From a virus, in the IMG/VR virus record IMGVR_UViG_3300019927_000044, positions 1 through 64,000 of that record: 64,000 bases of DNA. One strand, 5' to 3'. Shown piece after piece: positions 53,336-62,495 of this stretch (position 1 is the stretch's first letter; the number at the start of each line of letters is the position of its first letter). The notes beneath the pieces were generated by a model. The model saw nothing but the letters and a program-made list of their open reading frames with translations. It was not told where the DNA came from and searched no databases. The translations under genes and the position numbers were made by a program.

Positions 53336-53736
53336 TGGTTCGGAGTTCTGGCACACCACGACGGCGGGCGCTCGGTCACATGAGTCGCATCATTCGCAGT
53401 CGTGCAGAGCCAGTGACGTTTGCACGACCGACCGAATCAAAGAACGCTCTTGACGACACAACCACCTCTCTAACGGAACACACGGAGTCTGTGTGGTTTT
53501 TTGACCCAGATAAAGGGGTTGGTACCGTTGATACTGGCGAGCGCGTCAACGGTGCTATAGCGGCTCTCACAGTGGCTGATGATTCTGTCGATATTCAACT
53601 AAATGACAGAGTTACGCACGGTGGTGTCGAGTACGAGGTTGATACTGTCATCGGACAGCCAGTTGACGCGGATGCCGATGGTACAGCATCGCCAGAAACG
53701 TCATTCTTTATTATTGACATGGTGCGTCGTCAATAA
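53335..53736 (+). CDS. Head closure / stopper protein candidate, 133 aa
   Basis: Beta-rich (AIAALTVADDSVDIQLNDRV, GGVEYEVDTVIGQ), as expected for an SPP1 gp16-like stopper, with a basic N-terminus. The order adaptor, stopper, neck protein is preserved. Confidence 0.6.
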   Translation: MVRSSGTPRRRALGHMSRIIRSRAEPVTFARPTESKNALDDTTTSLTEHTESVWFFDPDKGVGTVDTGERVNGAIAALTVADDSVDIQLNDRVTHGGVEYEVDTVIGQPVDADADGTASPETSFFIIDMVRRQ

Positions 53737-54329
53737 TGCCGTCAAACATTGACAGCGTTATTGATGATGTTGGTGATGTGAAAGACGACATTACAAACGA
53801 GTCTCGCAAAAAAGTCGGTTTAGAGATGCAAAATATGGCTGGTGATATTCGGCAGACGATTGCCAATGACCCGCTATATACAGGCGCACTGTATGATAGC
53901 GTCGAAATTGATACACCACTTCCCAATACTGTCGACATGCAGTTCACAGTCCGTGCTGGCGGTCCTCGTGCTGCACACGGTACTGTTGTTGAATTTGGGA
54001 GCGGTGACAAAAGTGAGCGACCATTCTCGGCATCTGAAAAGGTACCGCCACAGTGGTCGTTCAGTTCAACTTCTGAATATCCTCGACAGTTCCCATATTC
54101 TGCACCAAATATCTCTCCCGATGCGTTGGCAGTTGAAATAAAGCAGTGGATGGAACGAAAGGGAATTGTCCCGCAAAAAGACACGTTGTCTGCATCTGCA
54201 TCGGCAATTGCGTCAACTATTGTCAATGATGGGACGTATGCACATCCCTTTATGCGGCCAGCATATTACCGTCACGAATTACAGCTTATTCGTGCGGCCC
54301 GAAACGCAATACGGAGTGCTACACGATAA
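53736..54329 (+). CDS. Neck protein, HK97 gp10-like, 197 aa
   Basis: Pattern of the HK97-gp10/tail-completion family: TGALYDSVEIDTP, RAAHGTVVEFGSG, and the C-terminal YAHPFMRPAYY. Overlaps its neighbours by one base on either side. It would join head and tail. Confidence 0.75.
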   Translation: MPSNIDSVIDDVGDVKDDITNESRKKVGLEMQNMAGDIRQTIANDPLYTGALYDSVEIDTPLPNTVDMQFTVRAGGPRAAHGTVVEFGSGDKSERPFSASEKVPPQWSFSSTSEYPRQFPYSAPNISPDALAVEIKQWMERKGIVPQKDTLSASASAIASTIVNDGTYAHPFMRPAYYRHELQLIRAARNAIRSATR

Positions 54330-54895
54330 TGGCAACACGAGAGGTTGTTCGGACAGCGTTTTACGACGAGCTTGAGTCTTCTGTTAGTGGTTTGGTTGAC
54401 AGTAGCAATGTATCGCTACAATCGCCAAATGTGAAAGAAGATTTACCCGCAATTACGCACACAGACTCATACCGAAATATTCCATATAATCGCGGTACTG
54501 AACCATCTCGCATCATTCGTGATAGTGATGGCAATGTGAATGGGCAAGAGTTTACAAAAGTAATGGAAATTCGGTTTATTTGTACTATTGCATCTGAATT
54601 TGAAAGTGAAACTGAACAAATTTACGAAACTGTTCGGTCACACTTCGAGGAATTTGAAACGTTTGAAACGAAAAACGTTGAAGATATTCACCCAGATGCA
54701 AGTAATATCTCCGTTGGTGATGCAAACCCATCGGACGATATAGAGCGGGAACCAAGCATGCGTGGTGATGCACTGGATATCCGAATCCAGTATAAGCGGA
54801 AACATATTGAATCGCTAACGTCTATTACCGAGGTTAATACGGCTGTGGACGTTGACGATGACGATACTGACGAAATTAACAAGGTGACTAATTAA
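54329..54895 (+). CDS. Tail terminator / completion protein, 188 aa
   Basis: Located directly before the sheath gene. Alpha/beta protein (KVMEIRFICTIASEFESETE, QIYETVRSHFEEFETF), like tail terminators that cap the tube. Acidic C-terminus. Confidence 0.6.
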   Translation: MATREVVRTAFYDELESSVSGLVDSSNVSLQSPNVKEDLPAITHTDSYRNIPYNRGTEPSRIIRDSDGNVNGQEFTKVMEIRFICTIASEFESETEQIYETVRSHFEEFETFETKNVEDIHPDASNISVGDANPSDDIEREPSMRGDALDIRIQYKRKHIESLTSITEVNTAVDVDDDDTDEINKVTN

Positions 54896-54897
54896 TA

Positions 54898-56196
54898 ATG
54901 GCAGAAGTTTACGGCGGAAGTGGTCCTGTTGGGGATACGACAACTGTTCGCACTGGCGGAACGACCGCTATTAGTGCGGCATTTAATATTTCTGTTGGTC
55001 TTGTCGGCAATGCTGACTTGGCTAACGGAACTGCCTCAGCAGAGTCCGTTGAGTTTGTAGAATCGTCCAGTGAAGCGGCAACGTTGTTCGGTGAAGATTC
55101 CGAACTAAAGCAGCAGATTGACCTTGCCATTCTGAATGGTGCTGGGGAAATTTACGCTGCTGCGGTGCCCGAAACTGAAACAACTGAGTCCTTTGACAGT
55201 ACGTCCAGCGGGACGCTGGGCAATCAGACGGTTGCTGACCCGCGTGTGATGCCAGAGGAAGAGATTACGGCCCTTGATACGGTCGAGTCGACAACTGTAA
55301 CGGTCAATCTTGTCGACGGACTACCCTCAACACCGACAGAAGCTAACACGATGAACCTAAATCCTGTTAGTGGCGAGTGGGCTGCCGATGAGTCGTCTGA
55401 TTATGATATCACGTACACGTACAGCGACTACTCGACGGCCATTACGAACATGGTTGACGAGTCGCCGCGCTTCCTCGGCATCTGTTCCGAGAAAAGTACT
55501 GATGGCAACACGGCACTGACTGGAATGAACAACGCCGATGTTGGGTTCGACTTCATGCACGCTGTTGTTGGGGCTGTACCAGAAGTCGACCCGTCGTCGT
55601 TCAGTCAGTCCTACAACGACCGTCGTATGGGTGTTATCACGTCGTCTCGTGGCTACACAGACGATGCTGAAACGAATGAGCAACGTCTTGTCGGTGCAAT
55701 TGCTGGCAAGCAGGCTGGGAAAGCACTTGGTGACTCTACGACGCAGGAACTTATTAGCGGCTTTACGGCGCTGAAACAAAATCACAATCCGAGTGATACG
55801 TCGACGCTAAACGACGCTGGCGCATACGTTGTTAAGGAAGAACGTGGTATCCGTGTTGTTCGAGATACTAACACCAGCGAGGAGGCCAAACTTGGCCGAT
55901 TTGCGTGGTCGGAAATTACGGATGAGGTGACTGAAATTTCCCACCTTATTTCGCTGGACTTCCTCGGTGAGAAAAACACTGAAGAGCGACGTGATGACCT
56001 TGCCGAGTCTCACCGTACGTCCTATGATGAATTTGTTGCAGACGACCTGCTAACGAATTACTTCGTTGGCGTGTCTACTGTCAATGATACCACAGTCGAC
56101 CTTAACATTGGTATCGATGTTGTCGGCTACATGGACAATATTAATGTTACGGTTACTGTCGGTGACGTGACTGTTGAAAACGGAGGTGCAAGCTAA
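54898..56196 (+). CDS. Tail sheath protein, 432 aa
   Basis: Contractile sheath: NISVGLVGNADLANGTASAE and AATLFGEDSELKQQIDLAIL, followed by GAGEIYAAAVPE, match the sheath N-terminal pattern; a GMNNADVGFDFMHAVVG-like central domain and a C-terminal NINVTVTVGDVTVENGG strand end. Its presence with a following tube gene defines a myovirus. Confidence 0.85.
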   Translation: MAEVYGGSGPVGDTTTVRTGGTTAISAAFNISVGLVGNADLANGTASAESVEFVESSSEAATLFGEDSELKQQIDLAILNGAGEIYAAAVPETETTESFDSTSSGTLGNQTVADPRVMPEEEITALDTVESTTVTVNLVDGLPSTPTEANTMNLNPVSGEWAADESSDYDITYTYSDYSTAITNMVDESPRFLGICSEKSTDGNTALTGMNNADVGFDFMHAVVGAVPEVDPSSFSQSYNDRRMGVITSSRGYTDDAETNEQRLVGAIAGKQAGKALGDSTTQELISGFTALKQNHNPSDTSTLNDAGAYVVKEERGIRVVRDTNTSEEAKLGRFAWSEITDEVTEISHLISLDFLGEKNTEERRDDLAESHRTSYDEFVADDLLTNYFVGVSTVNDTTVDLNIGIDVVGYMDNINVTVTVGDVTVENGGAS

Positions 56197-56642
56197 TGGT
56201 TTGGTATCCTACAAATGCGAACGATGTTTCGCTAACGGTTAGTGTTGTAGAGCGCGACGAAACTGGGTCCCGTACTGGGTCGACTACACTTGGCGAAAGT
56301 GCCAATATCAGCGTCGATGATTTCAGTATTGGGACTGATGAAGACCTTGAGGGGCTGTCGGGAATTGGCAACCCTGAAGCTTTGGGCCTCTCACGCGGTG
56401 ATATTGAACACACGTTCTCGTTCACTGTCCAAGGTGAAGACGCAGCACTGTTCACTGGTCTTGCCAGCGACGAAACTGGTCGTGCAGTCGAACTGGAAAT
56501 TATTGTTGTAATGGAAGACTACAAAGATAAACTTGTCGGTGCGCGTGCTGGCACTCGGAACATCTCTGGGTCCAGCGGCGACCCGATTGAGTTTGAAGTT
56601 GAAGGTATGGCAACTGGGCGACCGAACGCGGATACATCATAA
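56196..56642 (+). CDS. Tail tube protein, 148 aa
   Basis: Beta-sandwich pattern (EHTFSFTVQGEDAALFTGLA, VELEIIVVMEDYKDKLVGA), right size and placed immediately after the sheath, sharing one base with it. It forms the inner tube. Confidence 0.78.
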   Translation: MVWYPTNANDVSLTVSVVERDETGSRTGSTTLGESANISVDDFSIGTDEDLEGLSGIGNPEALGLSRGDIEHTFSFTVQGEDAALFTGLASDETGRAVELEIIVVMEDYKDKLVGARAGTRNISGSSGDPIEFEVEGMATGRPNADTS

Positions 56643-56653
56643 ATTAATAACCA

Positions 56654-57220
56654 ATGAGTGACCTATTTGAAGTACGTGGTAAGACAGAAGAAGGTACAGA
56701 CTGGCGTGGTTCCATTACAATCCAGATGGATGGTGAAGAGAAAGAGCTTACCATTCGTCAGCTAAACGACACTGAAAACTGGGATGTGATGGAAAAAATT
56801 GACAAAAAGGAGCTTCAAAACCTTGACGCTGACGTTGATGAAGAGCTTGTTTCTGAGCTACAGGAGCTTGAAGAGCGTGAAGACCTAAGTGATGAAGAGC
56901 AAGAGCGGAAAGAAGAACTGTACGAACGCGTCGAGGAAGAAGACATGAACCTGTTCGATACTATCTCGAAAGAAACGTTCGAGGGTATCAAACAGGCTGC
57001 AAAGTACGGTGTTGAGCCTGACAACAAAGACGTTCGTGATGCACTGACCGAACATGCTGGTGAAATTGAAGAGCAGTATGGCGGTACTGCACACGAAGAT
57101 GCGCGACAGTACGTCAACGACAATGTTGTCAAGCCGATGATTGAAGATTCGGTTGACTTTACGTCGTTTGCTATCGGTATTAAAGTTCTGAACGCTACGC
57201 TTGGTGATGTAAAAAACTGA
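56654..57220 (+). CDS. Tail assembly chaperone (zero-frame product), 188 aa
   Basis: Located between tube and tape-measure genes, the standard place of the tail chaperone. Helical and acidic (ELQELEEREDLSDEEQERKE). The last codons before TGA are GTA AAA AAC, containing the slippery heptamer A AAA AAC (57211-57217). A -1 shift continues in the frame of the following ORF. Confidence 0.8.
   Translation: MSDLFEVRGKTEEGTDWRGSITIQMDGEEKELTIRQLNDTENWDVMEKIDKKELQNLDADVDEELVSELQELEEREDLSDEEQERKEELYERVEEEDMNLFDTISKETFEGIKQAAKYGVEPDNKDVRDALTEHAGEIEEQYGGTAHEDARQYVNDNVVKPMIEDSVDFTSFAIGIKVLNATLGDVKN
57211..57217 (+). promoter_or_regulatory. Programmed -1 frameshift site A AAA AAC
   Basis: Canonical X XXY YYZ slippery sequence directly followed by TGA in frame 0. 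After slipping, reading proceeds CTG AAA GAG TTA GCC through ATG 57241 without a stop. The fusion would be 261 aa (188 + 73). Confidence 0.8.
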
Positions 57221-57438
57221 AAGAGTTAGCCCATTCTGAAATGGGGAAAGAAATATATTCCCTACATGATAATGGGCGAAAATTATTTACATCACCGAAA
57301 GATTGTACACCAATTCAGCGATATGTTTATGTGATGGCAAAAGACCATCACACTGACGACCCAGACGCGGGAAGCCCAAATCCGCACGGTATGCAGCACG
57401 GGCAAGACATTAAGAACCACACAAGTAAATTTGTGTGA
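57217..57438 (+). CDS. Tail assembly chaperone, -1 frame extension (73 aa)
   Basis: Open from the slip point with sequence LKELAHSEMGKEIYSLHDNG, then HHTDDPDAGSPNPHGMQHG. A separate start at ATG 57241 would give 65 aa but has no ribosome-binding site. A short acidic zero-frame product plus low-level fusion protein is the rule for this locus in tailed viruses. Confidence 0.7.
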   Translation: MKELAHSEMGKEIYSLHDNGRKLFTSPKDCTPIQRYVYVMAKDHHTDDPDAGSPNPHGMQHGQDIKNHTSKFV

Positions 57439-57462
57439 CTTTTTTTGTAGCCATTTCTAATC

Positions 57463-57472
57463 TGTCAGTACG
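57463..57472 (+). promoter_or_regulatory. Late promoter motif TGTCAGTACG (copy 5)
   Basis: Preceded by a T-run (57440-57446) that can end the upstream transcript; ATG 57490 is 27 nt from the motif start. Confidence 0.7.
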
Positions 57473-57489
57473 TTCTACACAGAATAGGT

Positions 57490-59274
57490 ATGGCTATCGA
57501 ATCTCTTGAAATCGATGTCATCATTAATGTTGCTGAAGCTTTATCTTCATTAGAAGAATTAGAAAATGAGCTTGATGAACTTTCTGATGATATTGATGCT
57601 GTCGATAGGCGCGGGACAGAAGGGATTAGTGTTAATACCCGCGTTGACCCGATAGATGACGACCTTGCAGAAATTCGTGCAAAGTTAGCTGCATTTGAGC
57701 GGAGTACGTCGCTCGATATTGGGACAAATATCGGTGGCATTGGTGGCGGGGGTGGTGGTATGGGACCAGCACAGCTACGTGGGGTGATGCGTGATGCTAT
57801 GGCTGATGCTCTAAGCTCCACAGGCGGCTCTCAAGCGGTTGATGCATCGGCAAGGTCCAGAACCCTTCGCGGCGCGCTGCAACGGATGCAGGCGTCTACT
57901 GCGTCCAATGTGGGCGAGCTATTCGACCAGTTCGATGACTTTGGCGGCACTCGTCGTGGAACTGGTGACGACGGTGGCCCACTTGACAGTTTGTTCCGTC
58001 GAATGCGTGGTAGTTTTAGTAGCATGATTGACGGTATGGGCGAGTTCGACCTTCGTATGTCGGACCTTCACAATGCGATGGCACGCCTTGTCCCGCTACT
58101 ACTTGTCTTTATTGGTGCCATTCCAGCAGCTTACACTGCACTCATTGGTCTTGCGACTGCCGCAGTTGCTGCTGCTGCATCGCTGGCTGCTATTGGCGGC
58201 TTTGGTGCGTTAGGTGTTGCACTGCAAGATGGGCAGTTAGATATGGCCCGATTGCAAGAAGTTGGAACTGAAATAAAGAACTCTTTCATTGACGCCTTCG
58301 CACCGCTGGCCGAACAACTACAGCCGTTGTTCATAGACGCAGTTGACGGTCTGGATAGATTCTTCCAGTTAGTTGCCAACAATGGTGATGCGTTGCTTGA
58401 ACTGCGTGACGAGGCCAGAGCATTTGGTCAGTTTGTTATTGACTTTGTTCCAAACGCACTTCGAGCAATTGCTGGACTTGTTGAAGGAATGGCAGATGTC
58501 TTTGGCAACATTGGCGATTTCCTCCAACGTAACTTTGCTGGTGGAATGCGGCAGCTACTTCGAGTGACGAGAGATGCTATTCCTGCCGTCGCAGAGGTGG
58601 GGTTATTGCTTGCACAAGCTGTTCCGACACTTGTTGAAATGTCTGTCGGCTTTATGCGCGTTGTTGGGACTGTAATACAGGTAATTGGTGCCTTCTCACG
58701 TCTACTCGGGCTATTAGGCATTGGGCCTGAAATGTTTGGGTTACTAACTGGTGCGATACTTGCTGCGGCAACCGCAACGTTACTTTTCAGAACTGCCATT
58801 GTTAAAGCATTAATAGCTTCGTTAGCAAAACTGGGAGGTGGAATCTTAGCAGCCGCTTCATCACTTGTTGGATATTCTGGCAGTGCCATTGTAGCTACTT
58901 TAGCAACTAATGCACTTGGAATGGCGCTGCTGACACTTATCGGCATTGTCACTTTGGGCCTCGGAATTGCGGTACTGGCTGGTGTCGTTGGTGGGATAGC
59001 CTCACAGTTCGACCTTCTGAAAAACGATATTACGGACACGACTGACGCACTAAAAGAGTTCGATAACGTTGCCAGTTCCGTTGGTGGTAATGGGTCGCAA
59101 AATCCGTATGGCTTTACACCAGAAAACGGTTCTGGCGGTGGTTCTGGAACGTCTGGCAGTAATAGTTCCAAAGACGTAACCATCAACATCGAGTCCAGTG
59201 GTGATTCTCAAGAAGATAGGAGCAACGCACGCTATGCGGCATGGGCGCAAGGTCGAGACACAGGTAGTACATAA
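57490..59274 (+). CDS. Tape measure protein, 594 aa
   Basis: The longest late gene so far, after the chaperones. N-terminal coiled coil (LEELENELDELSDDIDAVD), a glycine patch, then long hydrophobic helices (PLLLVFIGAIPAAYTALIG, ATAAVAAAASLAAIGGFGAL, and GMALLTLIGIVTLGLGIAVL). This is typical for tape measures, which set tail length and insert into the membrane. It ends in a Gly/Ser linker. Confidence 0.85.
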   Translation: MAIESLEIDVIINVAEALSSLEELENELDELSDDIDAVDRRGTEGISVNTRVDPIDDDLAEIRAKLAAFERSTSLDIGTNIGGIGGGGGGMGPAQLRGVMRDAMADALSSTGGSQAVDASARSRTLRGALQRMQASTASNVGELFDQFDDFGGTRRGTGDDGGPLDSLFRRMRGSFSSMIDGMGEFDLRMSDLHNAMARLVPLLLVFIGAIPAAYTALIGLATAAVAAAASLAAIGGFGALGVALQDGQLDMARLQEVGTEIKNSFIDAFAPLAEQLQPLFIDAVDGLDRFFQLVANNGDALLELRDEARAFGQFVIDFVPNALRAIAGLVEGMADVFGNIGDFLQRNFAGGMRQLLRVTRDAIPAVAEVGLLLAQAVPTLVEMSVGFMRVVGTVIQVIGAFSRLLGLLGIGPEMFGLLTGAILAAATATLLFRTAIVKALIASLAKLGGGILAAASSLVGYSGSAIVATLATNALGMALLTLIGIVTLGLGIAVLAGVVGGIASQFDLLKNDITDTTDALKEFDNVASSVGGNGSQNPYGFTPENGSGGGSGTSGSNSSKDVTINIESSGDSQEDRSNARYAAWAQGRDTGST

Positions 59275-59753
59275 TGCCAACAATACAAATAGTTGACGAT
59301 ACTGGAACTGTCACAGAAACAGAAGTTATTAGTCGTGGTGCTGCAATATTAACTGATGTTCAGGCAGTAAATGTTGGGACTGAAATACCAACATTTGAAG
59401 ACATTAATGACGAAAATCCAGACGTGTTTGTTCCAGCAGTTACACGACGAGTAGAATATGATAACAAGGGCGTTATGTCGAGCATTACGACAGATTGTGG
59501 TGAAACTGAGAACCGTCGTGAAGCTGATGAGAAGCCTAATATAACGCTTGAAGGCATTATCACCGAGTCGCAAATCCCCGCCGCGAAAAGTCTCAAAAGT
59601 CTGAATAAGATAATTCTTATCAGTGATATTGAACGAGGTGAAATGGTCATTGAAAGGGTAACTATTAGTCAAGATACAGACTTGCTTTCATACATTACAA
59701 ATGGTAACGAAGAACTGGCATTTAGTTTCCAAATGCAGCTTAAACAGCCATGA
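59274..59753 (+). CDS. Baseplate/hub-linked tail protein, 159 aa
   Basis: Beta-rich protein (KPNITLEGIITESQIPAAKS, RGEMVIERVTISQDTDLLSY) between tape measure and hub, the place of the LysM-type gp53 or tail-tip adaptor. Family not recognised. Overlaps the next gene by ATGA. Confidence 0.6.
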   Translation: MPTIQIVDDTGTVTETEVISRGAAILTDVQAVNVGTEIPTFEDINDENPDVFVPAVTRRVEYDNKGVMSSITTDCGETENRREADEKPNITLEGIITESQIPAAKSLKSLNKIILISDIERGEMVIERVTISQDTDLLSYITNGNEELAFSFQMQLKQP

Positions 59754-61348
59754 TACCTGATGATTCAGACTTTGCTGGAATAGATGCAGAGTCGCTTCCA
59801 GAAGTAGATTACGACTTTTCATGTAAGTCAGATACACCACCAGCACAAGCTGACGTGGCTGTCGACTTGTTTAAAAAAGACGATGAAGGTGGAGAGGTGA
59901 GTGGCCCATTTGCACCCGTTGCTGGCACATTTGACGTTTCTGGTGAGTTTATTCGCCTTCCAGTGGTCGAAGCAGAAACGTGGGAAAATAAAGACGGCGC
60001 GTCTGATTTGATTCGTACCAGTCGTGTAAAAGTACCGATGATATGGGACGGTGTCGAAATACATGAGCTTGTCGGTGCAGATAGAGAAGATGAAGATGCT
60101 GGGTTCGATTTGTGTCGTATTAGCTACAGAGATAGAGATACTGGGCGCTGGCAAGTTCAGCAGTTTGGCTACGTCGCATCAATTGGCCCAGCCAGTGAAA
60201 ATGGTGTGCTAAAGTTTTACACGTATGACCCAGCCGACTTCATGCGTGAGATACCTGTTACAAAAACATACGACGAACCTACTGCATCACAAGTCGCCAG
60301 TTTTGTCGCATTTGATGACGAATATGGACTGGATTTTAATAATCCTGTTCCAATTCTTGACACAATTGTTACAACGCCAGCAAGAAACTTTGAAGAAGCC
60401 GCCCGTGAAGATATAGAGGTCGATATTGTCGGTCAATATGAAAACTTAAATAACAACGTGTATGGCTGGGCTGATGAAAATATACCTATTATTGGAGACT
60501 TCTTACTTTCAGGTAGGGATGCATTAAACGTTAGTGAAGCAGAAGAATGGGCAGATGATGCACTTCATAACGGTGGACATAAACATTTTCGTCGTAATAG
60601 ACACAATCTTGTCGATGTAATGAATTGGCTTACCGACCGCATTGGTGGGTCATGGTTCCTACAGCCAGAAGATAAAGGTGTAACACTTATTGTGAACAAC
60701 GGTGGCGATGTTGACGATTCGATGGCACGTCGGTCGTTTAAAACGCAAAGTGTTGACCCATCACAATATGATTATATTCAGGGAACAAACCATAGCGATG
60801 CTATAGCAATAGACAATAATGCTATAGAAGACATTAAACCTATAAATAAACTAACGCTAAATGGTGAAAGTGCAGATTCATTCTTAGGCCTTAATGCTGA
60901 TAGGGACATATTTGACGGTCCATTAGGTGCCCCTCGTGGACATACAAACAAGTATCCTCACGTTGAAGTGACGTATCCGCCGCTACTTAAGCGGGCTGGC
61001 GGTGTTGAGTTGGGACCAAAACGTATTGAATCTGATGCAACAACGCTTGCTGAAGCCAGAGAGGAGGCTATACAGTCATTTATTTCACAACACGAAGACA
61101 ATACTGAAGGAAATATCATAATTTACGGAAAACCAACTATCCGACCGTATGATTATCTTTCCGCAAAGCCAGTTTGTAATGATGTGTTTGATATTGATGC
61201 TAACCCTATTCAATATGAAATTAATAGCGTCAAACATCATGTCAAAAACGATGAACCATACCAGACAGAATTAGGTGTCAGTATAGCATTAAATGAAGAT
61301 ATCGTGCGAGAAAATGTTGTAGACGATTATCTTGACACAAGAAAATGA
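59750..61348 (+). CDS. Baseplate hub protein, gp27/gpD-like candidate, 532 aa
   Basis: Large beta-rich protein upstream of the spike gene. Several domains: an N-terminal acidic part, SYRDRDTGRWQVQQFGYVAS, a helical insertion (ALNVSEAEEWADDALHNGGH) and NRHNLVDVMNWLTDRIGGSW as in tail hub proteins that process tandem beta barrels. It would cap the tube and hold the spike. Confidence 0.65.
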   Translation: MIPDDSDFAGIDAESLPEVDYDFSCKSDTPPAQADVAVDLFKKDDEGGEVSGPFAPVAGTFDVSGEFIRLPVVEAETWENKDGASDLIRTSRVKVPMIWDGVEIHELVGADREDEDAGFDLCRISYRDRDTGRWQVQQFGYVASIGPASENGVLKFYTYDPADFMREIPVTKTYDEPTASQVASFVAFDDEYGLDFNNPVPILDTIVTTPARNFEEAAREDIEVDIVGQYENLNNNVYGWADENIPIIGDFLLSGRDALNVSEAEEWADDALHNGGHKHFRRNRHNLVDVMNWLTDRIGGSWFLQPEDKGVTLIVNNGGDVDDSMARRSFKTQSVDPSQYDYIQGTNHSDAIAIDNNAIEDIKPINKLTLNGESADSFLGLNADRDIFDGPLGAPRGHTNKYPHVEVTYPPLLKRAGGVELGPKRIESDATTLAEAREEAIQSFISQHEDNTEGNIIIYGKPTIRPYDYLSAKPVCNDVFDIDANPIQYEINSVKHHVKNDEPYQTELGVSIALNEDIVRENVVDDYLDTRK

Positions 61349-62160
61349 GTAATAATTCTAACCCATATGACCTTGATGGTGGACAAATTCGGAGCATACT
61401 ATCCGAGGCTGTTGACAGAGCGACAGTACTCGACGTGATTCCAGAAGCCCATGCCGTTCGTGTCAATCCTCGCGGTGATAATTCGCCACTTGTCGCACCA
61501 GTCGTGACACCAATGTACGGGTCTGTCACGCTGCCACGTAAAGGTTCTCGTGTGACGCTTGTCTATATTACTGACAACGTACCCATTTGTGTCGGTGGTA
61601 TTTATCTTGCTGACGGTGAAGAACCGCCTACCGCAAAAGATGGAGATATTATACTTGGCAACGGTACTGGGTCACAAATCAAAATAGCGGATGACGGACA
61701 TATTGAAATTGTTACAGACGGTACTGAGCGCGTTGATATTGACAATAAAAGTGCCAGTGTCTATCTCTCGAATACACAAACAATCCCGTCACAATCGGAC
61801 CCAACGAAGGTAAAATTTGACACTGTTGAGGAAGATAAAGAAAGTCTCTGGGACCAAGATAATTATCAAATGGTCGCTAAAGCGAGCGGGTTGCATAAAA
61901 TAAACACATCAGTCGCAATCCTTTCGGCTGGACAAAATAAACTGTATGAGATAAGCATTTTCGTAAATGATGTAGAAGTAGATAAAATGTATCGACAATC
62001 AGCAACAAACGAACCGCTTTCACTACATGCGTCAACTTCTGAACTACTTGAGGCTGGCGATACAGTTGACGTTCGAGTGAAAAACCAATCTGGTAGTAGT
62101 AGAGATATAGAAGGTGATTCAGTGACAACAGAATTTGACATACGGAGGACTGGTATCTAA
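61345..62160 (+). CDS. Baseplate spike, gpV/gp5-like OB protein, 271 aa
   Basis: The N-terminal OB-type domain is seen in AHAVRVNPRGDNSPLVAPVV, SVTLPRKGSRVTLVYITDN and VPICVGGIYLADGE. A strand-repeat DGDIILGNGTGSQIKIADDG, then IEIVTDGTERVDIDN, follows as in puncturing spikes. The C-terminal 120 residues are a further beta domain. ATGA overlap with the hub. Confidence 0.75.
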   Translation: MSNNSNPYDLDGGQIRSILSEAVDRATVLDVIPEAHAVRVNPRGDNSPLVAPVVTPMYGSVTLPRKGSRVTLVYITDNVPICVGGIYLADGEEPPTAKDGDIILGNGTGSQIKIADDGHIEIVTDGTERVDIDNKSASVYLSNTQTIPSQSDPTKVKFDTVEEDKESLWDQDNYQMVAKASGLHKINTSVAILSAGQNKLYEISIFVNDVEVDKMYRQSATNEPLSLHASTSELLEAGDTVDVRVKNQSGSSRDIEGDSVTTEFDIRRTGI

Positions 62161-62495
62161 TGGTTGAGTATCCGACTGACGCTGAACTAAATGGGCAGAA
62201 AGACATCTTTATTGATGAGGCAGGTGATATTTCTGTAATTAGCGGTATTGACCAGCTTGCACAATCAGTTGGTATAGATATATTTGATGAAACGCAAGAC
62301 TTTACTGGGTCTAAATTAACAGGCCTGACAATTGGCCGACTTGAGGCCCAAATCCGCGATGGCCTTGATAATGACCCGCAGCTTGACGATATTGTCAGCG
62401 TTACAATACGAAGTTTTGATGAGGAGGCTGGCAATGTATTTATTGAAGTTGTAACAACTGCAAACAACGAATTTACACTTCCGATAGAACTATGA
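62160..62495 (+). CDS. Baseplate wedge protein, gp25-like, 111 aa
   Basis: GPW/gp25 pattern: FIDEAGDISVISGIDQLAQS, GSKLTGLTIGRLEAQIRDGL, and a beta hairpin end VFIEVVTTANNEFTLPIEL. It starts sheath assembly at the baseplate. Shares bases with both neighbours. Confidence 0.8.
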   Translation: MVEYPTDAELNGQKDIFIDEAGDISVISGIDQLAQSVGIDIFDETQDFTGSKLTGLTIGRLEAQIRDGLDNDPQLDDIVSVTIRSFDEEAGNVFIEVVTTANNEFTLPIEL

